Assembly: GCF_014646335.1 (NCBI RefSeq)
Contig: NZ_BMNG01000017.1
Coordinates: 62,001-126,000, forward strand
DNA: 64,000 nt
Source: Streptomyces lasiicapitis
Lineage (GTDB): Bacteria; Actinomycetota; Actinomycetes; Streptomycetales; Streptomycetaceae
Direction of reading: 5' to 3'
Of this stretch, positions 35,235 through 45,412 are shown one piece after another. The position numbers were made by a program, and so were the translations under genes. Below the pieces are notes generated by a model, which was not told the DNA's origin, searched no databases, and was given only the letters and a program-made list of their open reading frames with translations. Numbering within the stretch: position 1 is the stretch's first letter; every line of letters starts with the position of its first letter.

Positions 35235-35523
35235 CGGGTGGTGGCCGGTGGCCTGGAGCCCGGTGTGGGGTGGTCCGTGACCCTGCCGGGAGTCCTGGAC
35301 CATGGACCGGGGACAAGGATAGGGCTCCTGGTGGCTTGTCCCTGGTGCTTCACCTCCGCCACGCGATGTGGAGGTTCGGTGAAGCGGTCCTGATAATCGC
35401 AGGCAGGTGCGAATCTCGCATCGCTTTTGGCGTCTGGCGCCCCGGGTGTTGTGCACTCGTTATGCCTGCGACCCAGTCGCCCCTTCCGTCGCGGGTGTCC
35501 GATCGGCGCGCAGGGGTGCCCAT
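35235..35523. other. Region between tRNA-Arg and dynA with an inverted repeat
   Basis: 289 bp without a gene. GGGACAAG (35310-35317) and CTTGTCCC (35335-35342) form an 8-bp stem with a 17-nt loop, roughly 80 bp upstream of the tRNA on its strand and 180 bp before dynA. It may be an operator or structured leader. The promoters of the tRNA (minus) and dynA (plus) must lie here, but no clear consensus stands out. Confidence 0.45.
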
Positions 35524-37200
35524 ATGCTTCAGAAAGCCATCAAAATTGGGCATTCTTCGCATGTGGTGACCTTGGACGTACGGCCTCAACTGCTTGACGC
35601 ACTCTCCGCCCTGCGTGAGCGTGTCGCCGCCGCACGCTTTCCGCTCCCCCTGCCGGGGGCGCCACGCGCGCGGGCCAACCGGGACGAGCTCCTCGCACAG
35701 CTCGACGACTATCTGGTGCCCCGGCTGCGGGCGCCCGAAGCGCCCTTGCTGGCCGTTGTCGGCGGCTCCACCGGCGCAGGCAAGTCCACGCTCGTGAACT
35801 CCCTGGTGGGACGTCAGGTCAGCGAGGCGGGTGTGCTCAGGCCCACGACCCGCACGCCCGTCCTGGTGTGCCACCCGGAGGACCAGCACTGGTTCTCCGG
35901 CATGCGAGTGCTGCCGCAGCTCACGCGCGTCTGGGTGCCCCGGCAGGAGGGCGAGGGGGCCGACGGAGTGGGACCGGACGGCGAACGCCTCCTGCGCGTC
36001 GAGACCGCCGACACCCTGCCCCGCGGCCTCGCCCTCCTCGACGCCCCCGACATCGACTCCCTGGTCGCCGACAACCGCGTCCTCGCCGCAGAGCTGATCT
36101 GCGCCGCCGACGTGTGGGTCATGGTCACCACGGCCTCCCGCTACGCCGACGCCGTGCCCTGGCACCTCCTGCGCACCGCCAAGGAGCACGACGCCACCCT
36201 CGTCACCGTCCTCGACCGCGTGCCCCACCAGGTCGTCGGCGAAGTGTCACGGCAGTACGGGGCGCTCCTCACCAAGGCCGGACTCGGCGACGTACCGCGC
36301 TTCACCGTCCCCGAGCTGCCCGAGTCCGCCGGCGGCGGCGGACTCCTGCCGGCCACTGCCGTCGAGCCGCTCCGCACTTGGCTCGCCCACCGCGTGCAGG
36401 AACCGTCCTCCCGTAGACAGGCCATCGAACGCACCGCCTACGGAGTCCTCGCTTCACTCAACGCCCGCATGCCGGAGCTCGCCGCCGCCGTCGCCGCCCA
36501 GTACGCGGCCGCCCTGCGGCTCACCTCCGCCGTCGACGAGGCGTACGAAAGCGAGCACGCGCGCGTACGTGAACGCCTGCAGGCGGGCGCCGTGCTCGCC
36601 GGAGACGCCCTGAAGCGCTGGCGCGCCTACCCGCTCGACTGCGGCCCCGGAGAGCTCCTCGACGCCATCGTCGAGAGCCTGGAAGCGCTCCTGCTGTGCG
36701 CCGTCACGGCCGCCGACGAACGCATCGACGACGCCTGGCGCCGCGAGCCCGCCTCCCAGGCCCCCGGACTCGTACGCAGCGGCGGACGCTACGAAACAGC
36801 CGTCTACGAAGACGGCGACAGCCCCGAACACCGCATCGGCGTCGCCGTACGCCGCTGGCGGCGCGAGCTCGAGGAGCATGCCGAGGACGAGGTGCGCGCC
36901 CTCGACCGCGCCGACAAGCGCGCGCTGCCCGACACCGACGTCGTCGCCGCGCTGCTCGCCACCGCCCTCTTGGGCGGGCGGCGGGCGCGCACCGCCGGAG
37001 AGACGCTCGCCGAGCGCATCGGCGCCCACGGCGCGCTGCGCCTGCGCGACAGCGGCGGGCGGCTGCTCACCGACTACCTGGACAAGGTCCTCGGCGCGGA
37101 GCGGGAGCGGCGCCTGGCCCCCCTGGACGCACTCGACGTCAGCCCCGAGCCCCAGGCCGAACTCATCGCCGCGCTTTCCGTACTGCAGAAGGAGAGGTGA
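35524..37200 (+). CDS. dynA: Dynamin-like GTPase DynA
   Basis: 558-residue GTPase of the bacterial dynamin type. G1 is VVGGSTGAGKSTLVNSLVG (near residue 78), the switch region LRPTTRTPVLV is G2, LALLDAPDIDSLV is G3, and TVLDRVP is a G4-like motif; a long helical domain (ERTAYGVLASLNARMPELAA to the C-terminus) follows. No membrane helix is evident. It is directly followed by a second dynamin gene, and an SSB gene lies just downstream of the pair, the arrangement of S. venezuelae/coelicolor dynAB-ssbB, where DynA and DynB stabilise FtsZ ladders during sporulation septation. Gene naming rests on that context. ATG 35524 is used; GTG 35566 is a possible alternative. Confidence 0.82.
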   Translation: MLQKAIKIGHSSHVVTLDVRPQLLDALSALRERVAAARFPLPLPGAPRARANRDELLAQLDDYLVPRLRAPEAPLLAVVGGSTGAGKSTLVNSLVGRQVSEAGVLRPTTRTPVLVCHPEDQHWFSGMRVLPQLTRVWVPRQEGEGADGVGPDGERLLRVETADTLPRGLALLDAPDIDSLVADNRVLAAELICAADVWVMVTTASRYADAVPWHLLRTAKEHDATLVTVLDRVPHQVVGEVSRQYGALLTKAGLGDVPRFTVPELPESAGGGGLLPATAVEPLRTWLAHRVQEPSSRRQAIERTAYGVLASLNARMPELAAAVAAQYAAALRLTSAVDEAYESEHARVRERLQAGAVLAGDALKRWRAYPLDCGPGELLDAIVESLEALLLCAVTAADERIDDAWRREPASQAPGLVRSGGRYETAVYEDGDSPEHRIGVAVRRWRRELEEHAEDEVRALDRADKRALPDTDVVAALLATALLGGRRARTAGETLAERIGAHGALRLRDSGGRLLTDYLDKVLGAERERRLAPLDALDVSPEPQAELIAALSVLQKER

Positions 37201-37205
37201 CCGCG

Positions 37206-39299
37206 GTGACCGCCGTCACGGGCCACACCGATCACACAGAGCACTCTGATCGTGCCGATCACGCAGATCTCACAGAGCGCTCAGATCTCACAGAGCGCAC
37301 GGATCACACAGGTCGTGATGCCGAGCGCACAGCTCGTACAGAGCACTTGGATGAATTCGAAGGCTCGGCGGACGCGGAACACTCCGACCTCTCTGACCCC
37401 ACCGACCCCATCGACCCCTCTGACCCTTCTGATCTCCCTGGCCCTTCCGACTTCTCCGACTTCTCTGACCTCGCCGGGCTCTCCGGCCTCTCTGACTCCT
37501 CCAGTCAGGCAGACCAGGACTCGCGCGCCGGGGAAGGCGACGAAAACGATGACCGCGCGGGGGGCGGCGAAGACGCCTGGGACGACGGGCTCATCGCGCG
37601 GCGCGTGGTGGTGGGTGCCTCCCCGGCGGACGGGGAGCCGGATGTGTACGACCAGCACGCTCCGTACGAGATCGACGTCGTCACGCAGGACACGACCGTC
37701 GTCTACGAAGGGGGCCTGCGAGGCCGCCTCGACGCGCTGCGCGAGCTCATCGGGCTCTCCCGTACGCGGCTCGACACCAAGACCCTCGCGGAGGCCGGGC
37801 GGGTGCTCGACGAGGCCGCGGCGCGGCGGCGGCTGTCCGACCGGCACACCGTCGTGGCCCTCGCGGGCGCCACGGGGAGCGGCAAGTCGACGCTCTTCAA
37901 CGCGCTCGCGGGAGTGATGATCTCGGAGACCGGCGTACGCAGGCCGACCACGGCCGCGCCCATCGGGTGCAGCTGGACGGACGGCGCCGCGGGGCTGCTC
38001 GACCGGCTCGGCATCCCCGGGCGGCTGCGCAGACGGCCCCTTCAGGGCACCGACGCGCAGGTTCTGCAGGGCCTCGTACTCGTCGATCTGCCCGACCACG
38101 ACTCGGCGGCGGGCGACCACCGGGAGCACGTGGACCGCATCCTCGGGCTCGTCGACGCGGTCATCTGGGTGGTCGACCCGGAGAAGTACGCGGACGCGAT
38201 GCTGCACGAGCGCTATCTGCGGCCCATGGCCGGGCACGCGGAGGTCATGTTCGTCGTGCTCAACCAGGTGGACCGCCTCCCCGGAGACGCCGCCGACCAG
38301 GTCCTCGACGATCTGCGGCGGCTGCTCGACGAGGACGGCATCGCACTGGGCGAACACGGCGAACCCGGTGCCACGGTGCTCGCGCTGTCCGCCCTCACCG
38401 GAGAGGGGGTCGGCGAACTCCGGGAGGTGCTCGGCCAGTTCACGCGCGAGCGGGGAGCCGCGGCGCGGCGCATCGAAGCGGACCTGGACACGGCTGCGGC
38501 ACGGCTGCGGCCGGTGTACGCGTCGGGGTCGGGGGCCGCGTCCGCGCGGGGTGCGATCGGGCTCAGCGAGGAGGCGCGCGAGGAGTTCTCCGACCGGCTC
38601 GCGGAGGCGGTGGGCGCCTCGGCCGCCGGGCAGGCCGCGGAGCGGGCCTGGCGCAGGCACGCCGGCCGGGCGTGCTCCGCGCCCTGGCTGCGGCTGTGGC
38701 GCTGGTACGAGGCGCAGCGCTCCCCGTACACCACGGGCAGGCACGTCCTGCGGCCCCCGGCGGACGAGGAGTCGACGGCACGCGCGCGCGTGGAGCACGC
38801 CGTGCGCGCCGTGGCCGACGAGGCCGCGACCGGACTGCCCACGCCCTGGGGTCAGGCCGTACGGGAGTCGGCCGCGCGCGGCGCCCAGGGGCTGCCCGAG
38901 GCCCTCGACGAGCTGGCCCTGCGGGCGGCGCTCCCGGACGGGCGGCCGCCGCGGCCCGGGTGGTGGCCGGCCGCGGTCCTCGCGCAGGCCGCGATGACGC
39001 TGCTCCAGGCCGTCGGCGGGCTGTGGCTGGTGGGGCAGATCTTCGGCGTCGCGGAGCCGAACCTGGGTGTGCCGGTGCTCCTGATGGCCATGGGCATCGT
39101 GGGCGGGCCGTGTGTGGAGTGGGCCAGTGGGATGGCGGCGCGCGGTCCTGCGCGGCGGTACGGGTACGAGGCCGAGCGGCGGTTGCGGGAGGCGGCCGCG
39201 GGGTGCGGTCGGGCGCGGGTGCTCGATCCGGTGGCGGCGGAGTTGCTGCGGTACCGGGAGGTTCGGGAGCAGTACGTGCGGGTGGCTCGGCGGGCGTGA
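37206..39299 (+). CDS. dynB: Membrane-associated dynamin-like GTPase DynB with repeat-rich N-terminus
   Basis: About 697 residues. The GTPase core begins near residue 165: VVALAGATGSGKSTLFNALAG (G1), RRPTTAAPIGCSW (G2), LVLVDLPDHDSA (G3) and VLNQVDRLPGD (G4). The C-terminal part holds two hydrophobic helices, AAVLAQAAMTLLQAVGGLWL and LGVPVLLMAMGIVGGPCVEW, that anchor it in the membrane. The first ~120 residues are unusual: short Thr/Glu/Arg/Asp-His repeats, then Ser-Asp-Pro repeats, very acidic, encoded with codons (ACA, GAT, TCT, TCA) rare elsewhere in the window. GTG 37206 gives a workable ribosome binding distance; GTG 37197 (4-bp overlap with dynA) is the alternative. Partner of DynA at sporulation septa by family knowledge. 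Confidence 0.82.
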   Translation: MTAVTGHTDHTEHSDRADHADLTERSDLTERTDHTGRDAERTARTEHLDEFEGSADAEHSDLSDPTDPIDPSDPSDLPGPSDFSDFSDLAGLSGLSDSSSQADQDSRAGEGDENDDRAGGGEDAWDDGLIARRVVVGASPADGEPDVYDQHAPYEIDVVTQDTTVVYEGGLRGRLDALRELIGLSRTRLDTKTLAEAGRVLDEAAARRRLSDRHTVVALAGATGSGKSTLFNALAGVMISETGVRRPTTAAPIGCSWTDGAAGLLDRLGIPGRLRRRPLQGTDAQVLQGLVLVDLPDHDSAAGDHREHVDRILGLVDAVIWVVDPEKYADAMLHERYLRPMAGHAEVMFVVLNQVDRLPGDAADQVLDDLRRLLDEDGIALGEHGEPGATVLALSALTGEGVGELREVLGQFTRERGAAARRIEADLDTAAARLRPVYASGSGAASARGAIGLSEEAREEFSDRLAEAVGASAAGQAAERAWRRHAGRACSAPWLRLWRWYEAQRSPYTTGRHVLRPPADEESTARARVEHAVRAVADEAATGLPTPWGQAVRESAARGAQGLPEALDELALRAALPDGRPPRPGWWPAAVLAQAAMTLLQAVGGLWLVGQIFGVAEPNLGVPVLLMAMGIVGGPCVEWASGMAARGPARRYGYEAERRLREAAAGCGRARVLDPVAAELLRYREVREQYVRVARRA
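37264..37299 (+). repeat. 18-bp tandem repeat inside dynB
   Basis: Unit CAGATCTCACAGAGCGCT at 37264-37281 is repeated with one change at 37282-37299, in frame, coding for Asp-Leu-Thr-Glu-Arg-Ser/Thr. Degenerate copies of GATCACACAGAGC-type sequence flank it on both sides (about 37230-37345). Confidence 0.8.
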
Positions 39300-39586
39300 G
39301 GGGCGTGCCGCCGGGGCCGCGGGGGAGTGGTCGGGTGCAGCCGAGGCCGTGGGGGGAAGGGGTGCCGTCGAGGCGACGCGGGGAAGCGGAAGGGCGCCGT
39401 CGGGTGACGGAGTTGTCCACAACCGGCCGGTAGGACACAGGGCTCGGCGGGGCCCGGCCCGGCGGGTGCAGTCTGAGATCGCAGCCGCCGCCGACGCTGA
39501 AACGCGAAGGCGGACGTGAGCGCTGCGGACACAGACGCGGCCGTGCGGGACGGGCCCGCACGCGTGTGGACGAGGGAGGGGTCGGC

Positions 39587-40120
39587 ATGAACGACACGAT
39601 GGTGACGGTGGTGGGGAACGTGGCGACGACGCCGGTGTTCCGGGAGCTGCCGTCCGGACCGGTGACACGCTTTCGGATCGCGGTGACGGCACGGTACTTC
39701 GACCGCACGCAGAACGCGTGGGCGGACGGGCACACCAATTTCTTCACGGTGTGTGCCTGGCGCCAGCTCGGCGTCAACGCCCAGGGCTCGCTGGCGGTGG
39801 GTGAACCGGTCATCGTGCAGGGCAGGTTGAGGGTGCGGGACGAGGAGCGGGGCGGGCAGCACTGGCGGTCGGTGGACATCGACGCCTACGCGATCGGACA
39901 CGACCTCGCGCGCGGAACATCGGCGTTCCGGCGCACGGGCAGGACGATGGACTCCTCCTTGAAGGAGCGAAGTCCCGTGCAGGGGACGGCGGATGAGCCG
40001 GAGTTCGAGCTCCCCGCGCAGTCCTCGCCGCAGTCCCATGTATCGGAGTCCGCAGTGGATGCCGGGCTGGAGACCGGGCTGGGGGCCGAGTTGGAACGGG
40101 AAGCCGCTCCGGTCGGGTGA
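39587..40120 (+). CDS. ssbB: Single-stranded DNA-binding protein, SsbB-like paralogue
   Basis: 177-residue OB-fold protein: MNDTMVTVVGNVATTPVFRE, SGPVTRFRIAVTARYFDR, HTNFFTVCAWRQLGVNAQGS and GEPVIVQGRLRVRDEERGG are the four main SSB strands. The C-terminal 70 residues are disordered and end ...EREAAPVG, without the acidic DDIPF tip that recruits partner proteins in canonical SSB. The missing tip and the place next to dynAB fit SsbB, the paralogue reported to aid chromosome segregation during sporulation in S. coelicolor. ATG 39587 follows GAGGGAGGGG. Confidence 0.86.
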   Translation: MNDTMVTVVGNVATTPVFRELPSGPVTRFRIAVTARYFDRTQNAWADGHTNFFTVCAWRQLGVNAQGSLAVGEPVIVQGRLRVRDEERGGQHWRSVDIDAYAIGHDLARGTSAFRRTGRTMDSSLKERSPVQGTADEPEFELPAQSSPQSHVSESAVDAGLETGLGAELEREAAPVG

Positions 40121-40432
40121 CGACCGCGGCGGGGTTGGACCCCCGCTGTGCCCGGCGCCGCCGCGCAACCACCGGGGTGGGGCGAAGCGGAACCATGGAT
40201 TTGTCGATATGCCCAGCTCAGAAGGGGCGTTGTCGATAACAATTCCGATTCGGATCGGTTATCAGACGGCACTACCGGGAATCGCGATGCGCCACGTCCC
40301 TAGGATTCCGGGCGTGGCTCCGTGGGGCGGTTGTGCCGTGAACGGGGCGGTCGGCAGGTGACCCTGCTCGGTTGAATCTGCTGGCGGGACCAGTCCCCCC
40401 ATGTGAATGGGTCCCGCCCGGAGGGGATTTCT
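40121..40432. promoter_or_regulatory. Leader region of the thioester protein with a GATAAC/GTTATC inverted repeat
   Basis: 312 bp between ssbB and the surface protein gene. GATAAC (40235-40240) and GTTATC (40258-40263) form an inverted repeat around the inner palindrome CCGATTCGG (40245-40253), about 170 bp before the next start. It is AT-rich compared with its surroundings and could be an operator. A weaker GGGAC/GTCCC hairpin lies at about 40386-40400 just before the ribosome binding site. Confidence 0.5.
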
Positions 40433-41929
40433 GTGTTTTCTGCGTTGTCAGGGTGTCCGTCGGTCAAGGCGTTCGTGACGTCGTCGCTGCCGTCGTCCCT
40501 GTCGCCGACTCTGTGGAGCCGACGCCGGGGCCGGGGCGCCGCGCGCCTCGCCGCCGTGGCGGTCGCCTCCGGGCTCGCCGTGGCGGGCGTGACGGGTACC
40601 GCGACCGCGGCGATGGCGGCGGACACCCCGCAGCACCAGGGCGGGGCGAGCGCGACGCTCAGCGGTCTCAAGACGTACGGCCAGGCGGTCATACGTGAGG
40701 ACGGCGGCAGTCAGAAGATCCCCGCGGGCCTCTTCGAGATGGCAGTGGACAACGGCGGCACCCTGCAGACGTACTGCGTCGACATCCACAACCCCACGCA
40801 GAAGGACGCCAAGTACCAGGAGACCCCCTGGAGCGGCACGTCCCTGAACGGCAACGCACGGGCGGGCAAGATCCGCTGGATCCTGCAGCACTCCTATCCC
40901 CGGGTGAACAACCTCGCCGAGCTGGCGAGGAAGGCGGGCGCGGACTCGCTCACCGAGGAGACGGCCGCGGCCGGCACCCAGGTGGCGATATGGCGCTTCT
41001 CCGACAAGGCCAAGGTGGAGGCCGTCGACCCCCGGGCCGAGAAGCTCGCGGACTATCTGCAGCGCAGCGCGCGCAACAGCGCGGAGCCGAAGGCGTCGCT
41101 GACGCTGGAGTCGTCGGCCGTCTCCGGGCACGCCGGGAAGCGGCTGGGCCCGGTGACGGTGCGGACCGACGCGGAGAGCGTGACCGTCACGCCGCCCGCG
41201 GACTCGGCGAGCGGGGTGAAGGTCGTCGGCAAGGACGGCAAGCAGGTCAAGTCGGCGGGCGACGGCAGCAGGCTGTACTTCGACGTGCCGAAGGGCACGC
41301 CGGACGGCACGGCCTCGCTGGAGGTACAGGCGTCGACGACCGTGCCGGTCGGGCGGGCCTTCACCTCCGAGACCCGCAGCCAGACGCAGATACTCGCGGG
41401 CTCCAGCGAGTCGACGGTCTCCGCCGCGGCGACGGCGCACTGGGCGGCGAAGGGCGCGATCCCCGCGCTGTCCGCGGAGAAGAACTGCGCGAAGAGCGGC
41501 GTGGACATCACGGCGAGCAACAAGGGGGACGCCGCGTTCACCTTCAGCCTGATGGGGTTCAAGCACACCATCAAGGCCGGTGAGGCGCGGACGGTGACGA
41601 TACCGCTGCAGGAGGACCAGCCCTACGACTTCACGATCGTGGGGCCGGGCGGATTCGAGAAGCGGTTCAAGGGAGTGCTCGACTGCAAGACCGAGGGCAG
41701 CGCGGTCGCCGTCGGCGGCAAGGCACAGCCCGTGTCGGAGCCGAGCCCCGCGTCGGCGGGCGGCACGTCCGACGGCGACGACCTCGCGGAGACCGGCGGC
41801 TCGAACGCGACGCCCCTGATAGCCGGCATCGCGATCGCCCTGGTCGTGGTGGGCGCCGGCGCGGTCTTCCTGCTGCGCAAGAAGAAGGACCCGGCGGGAC
41901 CCGCGGAGGCGAGCTCGTCCGAGGAGTGA
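40433..41929 (+). CDS. Sortase-anchored thioester-domain (TQXA) surface protein
   Basis: 498-residue cell-wall protein. It has a long Sec signal (basic RRRGRGAARLAAVAVASGLA, cleavage near AMAA-DTPQ), then a thioester domain with C115 in TYCVDIHNPTQ and Q183 in TQVAIWRF: in this family Cys and Gln form an internal isopeptide-like thioester that can bind host or environmental amines. Ig-like segments follow. The C-terminus LAETGGSNATPLIAGIAIAL (LAETG starting at residue 454), a membrane helix and RKKK are a class E sortase signal (LAxTG), typical for streptomycetes. GTG 40433 is chosen because of GGAGGGGA eight bases upstream. Monocistronic, ending at a bidirectional terminator. Confidence 0.9.
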   Translation: MFSALSGCPSVKAFVTSSLPSSLSPTLWSRRRGRGAARLAAVAVASGLAVAGVTGTATAAMAADTPQHQGGASATLSGLKTYGQAVIREDGGSQKIPAGLFEMAVDNGGTLQTYCVDIHNPTQKDAKYQETPWSGTSLNGNARAGKIRWILQHSYPRVNNLAELARKAGADSLTEETAAAGTQVAIWRFSDKAKVEAVDPRAEKLADYLQRSARNSAEPKASLTLESSAVSGHAGKRLGPVTVRTDAESVTVTPPADSASGVKVVGKDGKQVKSAGDGSRLYFDVPKGTPDGTASLEVQASTTVPVGRAFTSETRSQTQILAGSSESTVSAAATAHWAAKGAIPALSAEKNCAKSGVDITASNKGDAAFTFSLMGFKHTIKAGEARTVTIPLQEDQPYDFTIVGPGGFEKRFKGVLDCKTEGSAVAVGGKAQPVSEPSPASAGGTSDGDDLAETGGSNATPLIAGIAIALVVVGAGAVFLLRKKKDPAGPAEASSSEE

Positions 41930-41943
41930 GCGGAACGTGATCA

Positions 41944-41980
41944 CCTGGTCACCGCCCGGGATGCCCGGGCGGTGACCAGG
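41944..41980. terminator. Bidirectional terminator hairpin
   Basis: Perfect 17-bp inverted repeat (41944-41960 and 41964-41980) with a 3-nt ATG loop, between the convergent ends of the thioester protein and the small ORF at 41997. GC-rich with no long T-run, the usual Streptomyces form. Confidence 0.88.
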
Positions 41981-41996
41981 ACGGGGAGGTCGACCC

Positions 41997-42293
41997 TCAG
42001 CCCTGTTGCAGCGCCGCAAGGCCCTTCTGCAGGTCTTCGCTGTTCATCACCGGCTGGATCTCGATCTTCGCGCCGAGTCCCTCGAAGAGCGGCTCCGCGA
42101 TGGTGGGCAGCAGTGAACTGTCCTGCATGTCGAAGACGAAGGTGCAGGACCGCCCGCCCTCGCTGGGGCCGAAGTAGGCCGCCTCGGGCTTGAGTCGTTC
42201 CGTCAGCGTCTGCATGATCTTCGGCAGTTTGCCGCTCTTGAGTGCCTCGTTCGAGATCTGGGTGTCCAGATGCGCTCTCAGCATGACCCTCAT
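41997..42293 (-). CDS. Small conserved protein, DUF3303-like
   Basis: 98-residue cytosolic protein with an alternating helix/strand pattern: MRVMLRAHLDTQISNEALKS, MQTLTERLKPEAAYF, SCTFVFDMQDSSLLPTIAEP, KIEIQPVMNSEDLQKGLAAL. This fits the ferredoxin-like fold of DUF3303-type proteins. No catalytic residues are obvious. It is transcribed alone, divergent from ettA with a 260-bp spacer. Confidence 0.75.
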   Translation of the reverse strand: MRVMLRAHLDTQISNEALKSGKLPKIMQTLTERLKPEAAYFGPSEGGRSCTFVFDMQDSSLLPTIAEPLFEGLGAKIEIQPVMNSEDLQKGLAALQQG

Positions 42294-42553
42294 CGCACGC
42301 GTTCCTTCCGTCCACCACGACCGGCGCGGTCCCGTCCGCGCTCACTGAGACCCGGTGACGTCCCGCTCAGCCTCTCCTCGAGTGATCAGGGCAGCAACAT
42401 CTCGCCCTCCGTCCGTGTCGCCCTGGGCCGCGTGAGGCCGCTCCGCGGGGTGAGCAGGTCACGGGCCCGGGACAGTACTGGTTTCCTCCGGGGGGTGGCT
42501 GTCAGGCAAGATGGGGTGTATCTGCCCACACACTGAATGCCGGACGGTTTCTC

Positions 42554-44218
<1,665 letters not shown>

Positions 44219-44219
44219 C

Positions 44220-44693
44220 ATGGCGCGCCACATCTACGAATGCCCGCTGCGGTGGTCGGACATGGATGCCTTCGGGCACGTCAACAACGCGGTCTTCCTG
44301 CGGTACTTGGAAGAGGCGCGGATCGACTTCATGTTCCGGCTCTCGGCCGAGGACGACGGGCCGTCGTTCTCGGGCGGGTCCGTGGTGGCGCGCCACGAGA
44401 TCGACTATCTGCGGCCGTTGGTGCACCGGCACAAGCCGGTGACCATCGAGTCGTGGGTGACGAAGATCGGTGCCGCGTCGCTGACGATCTCGTACGAGAT
44501 AAAGGAGCCGGAGAGCGGCGGGCAGGTGTATGTGCGGGCGTCGACGATCGTCGTGCCGTTCGACCTGCGGGCGCAGCGGCCGCGGCGGATCACCGCTGAG
44601 GAGCGGGCCGTCCTCGAGGAGTATCGCGACGGGGACGCGGCGGGTGCCGCGGGTGTCCGGGGCGCGGGCGGTGCGGGGGCGCTCGTCGCATGA
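44220..44693 (+). CDS. Hotdog-fold acyl-CoA thioesterase (4HBT family)
   Basis: 157-residue thioesterase. The motif LRWSDMDAFGHVNNAVFLRYLEEARIDFM region carries the catalytic Asp of 4-hydroxybenzoyl-CoA thioesterase-type enzymes (shown here in short form SDMDAFGHVNNA), then HEIDYLRPLVHRHKPVTIES and SYEIKEPE. The C-terminal 25 residues are a Gly/Ala-rich tail. ATG 44220 overlaps the end region of ettA closely, so it is probably co-transcribed with it and with the next gene (4-bp overlap). Confidence 0.88.
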   Translation: MARHIYECPLRWSDMDAFGHVNNAVFLRYLEEARIDFMFRLSAEDDGPSFSGGSVVARHEIDYLRPLVHRHKPVTIESWVTKIGAASLTISYEIKEPESGGQVYVRASTIVVPFDLRAQRPRRITAEERAVLEEYRDGDAAGAAGVRGAGGAGALVA

Positions 44694-45376
44694 CCGTGCG
44701 ACTGCACTTCGCCGATGCCGGGGAGGCGGCGGATCTCGCCGCCTTCCTGGCTCGGCTGATCCACTACGACAAGGCGGCCGCGGTGCGGTTGCAGGCCGCG
44801 GGGGACACGCTTGCCGTCTTCGGGCGGCCGCCGTCGTTCGAGGTGCTTGCCATTCGTACGGCGCGGCTTGCCAAGCCGTACGAGTACGGACTCGATACGT
44901 CGCTGGATGTGACCGTCTCCGCCGGTGAGTTGCTGGAGTCCGTGGGGGCGTCGGCTGACGCCGTGGAGACGGTGGGGACGGTTGCCGTGCCCGTTGCCGT
45001 CACGGGGCCGCCGTGGGCGGGTGTGCTGCCCCCTCGTGGGGGGTGGCGTCGGGTTTCCGGGCTGCCCTCGATGGGGGAGGTGCGGGCCCTGGTGGCGGGG
45101 GCCGTCGCCGAATTCCGGGCTCGGGTCGAGGAGTTGGCACCGGAGGCGCGGGTTCGGGTCGAGCTTGATCGGGTGGGGCGGGAGATTTGGTCCCGGGTGG
45201 TGCCCGGGACCGAGCTGCCCGTGCGGGCCGCGCACGCGGCGCAAGCCTTGGGCTTCTTGCGGGGGGACGCGTTGGACTTGCTGTCCGCTGGGCCGTGGCT
45301 TCGGCTGCGCACGCCCTATGGATCTGTTGCCCTGCGCCGGGCCGGCGCAGGAGCGCTTACCGTCACGCCCACTTGA
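44690..45376 (+). CDS. Conserved actinobacterial protein of unknown function
   Basis: 228-residue soluble protein that I do not recognise. It starts with LHFADAGEAADLAAFLARLI and LQAAGDTLAVFGRPPSFEVL, followed by a middle segment of small residues and a C-terminal PVRAAHAAQALGFLRGDALD. No signal, helix or metal site is evident. ATG 44690 overlaps the thioesterase stop (ATGA), making it the third gene of the ettA unit. The nucleotide sequence is slightly less G/C-biased than its neighbours. Confidence 0.75.
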   Translation: MTVRLHFADAGEAADLAAFLARLIHYDKAAAVRLQAAGDTLAVFGRPPSFEVLAIRTARLAKPYEYGLDTSLDVTVSAGELLESVGASADAVETVGTVAVPVAVTGPPWAGVLPPRGGWRRVSGLPSMGEVRALVAGAVAEFRARVEELAPEARVRVELDRVGREIWSRVVPGTELPVRAAHAAQALGFLRGDALDLLSAGPWLRLRTPYGSVALRRAGAGALTVTPT

Positions 45377-45412
45377 CGGTTGACGTTGGACGCCCGGGCA
45401 GGGGTGCGGGCG

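Noticed and set aside
37206..37560. DynB N-terminal repeats read as a CRISPR-like or satellite array
   Set aside because: Repeats are short, in frame, imperfect and without spacers; they are coding repeats.
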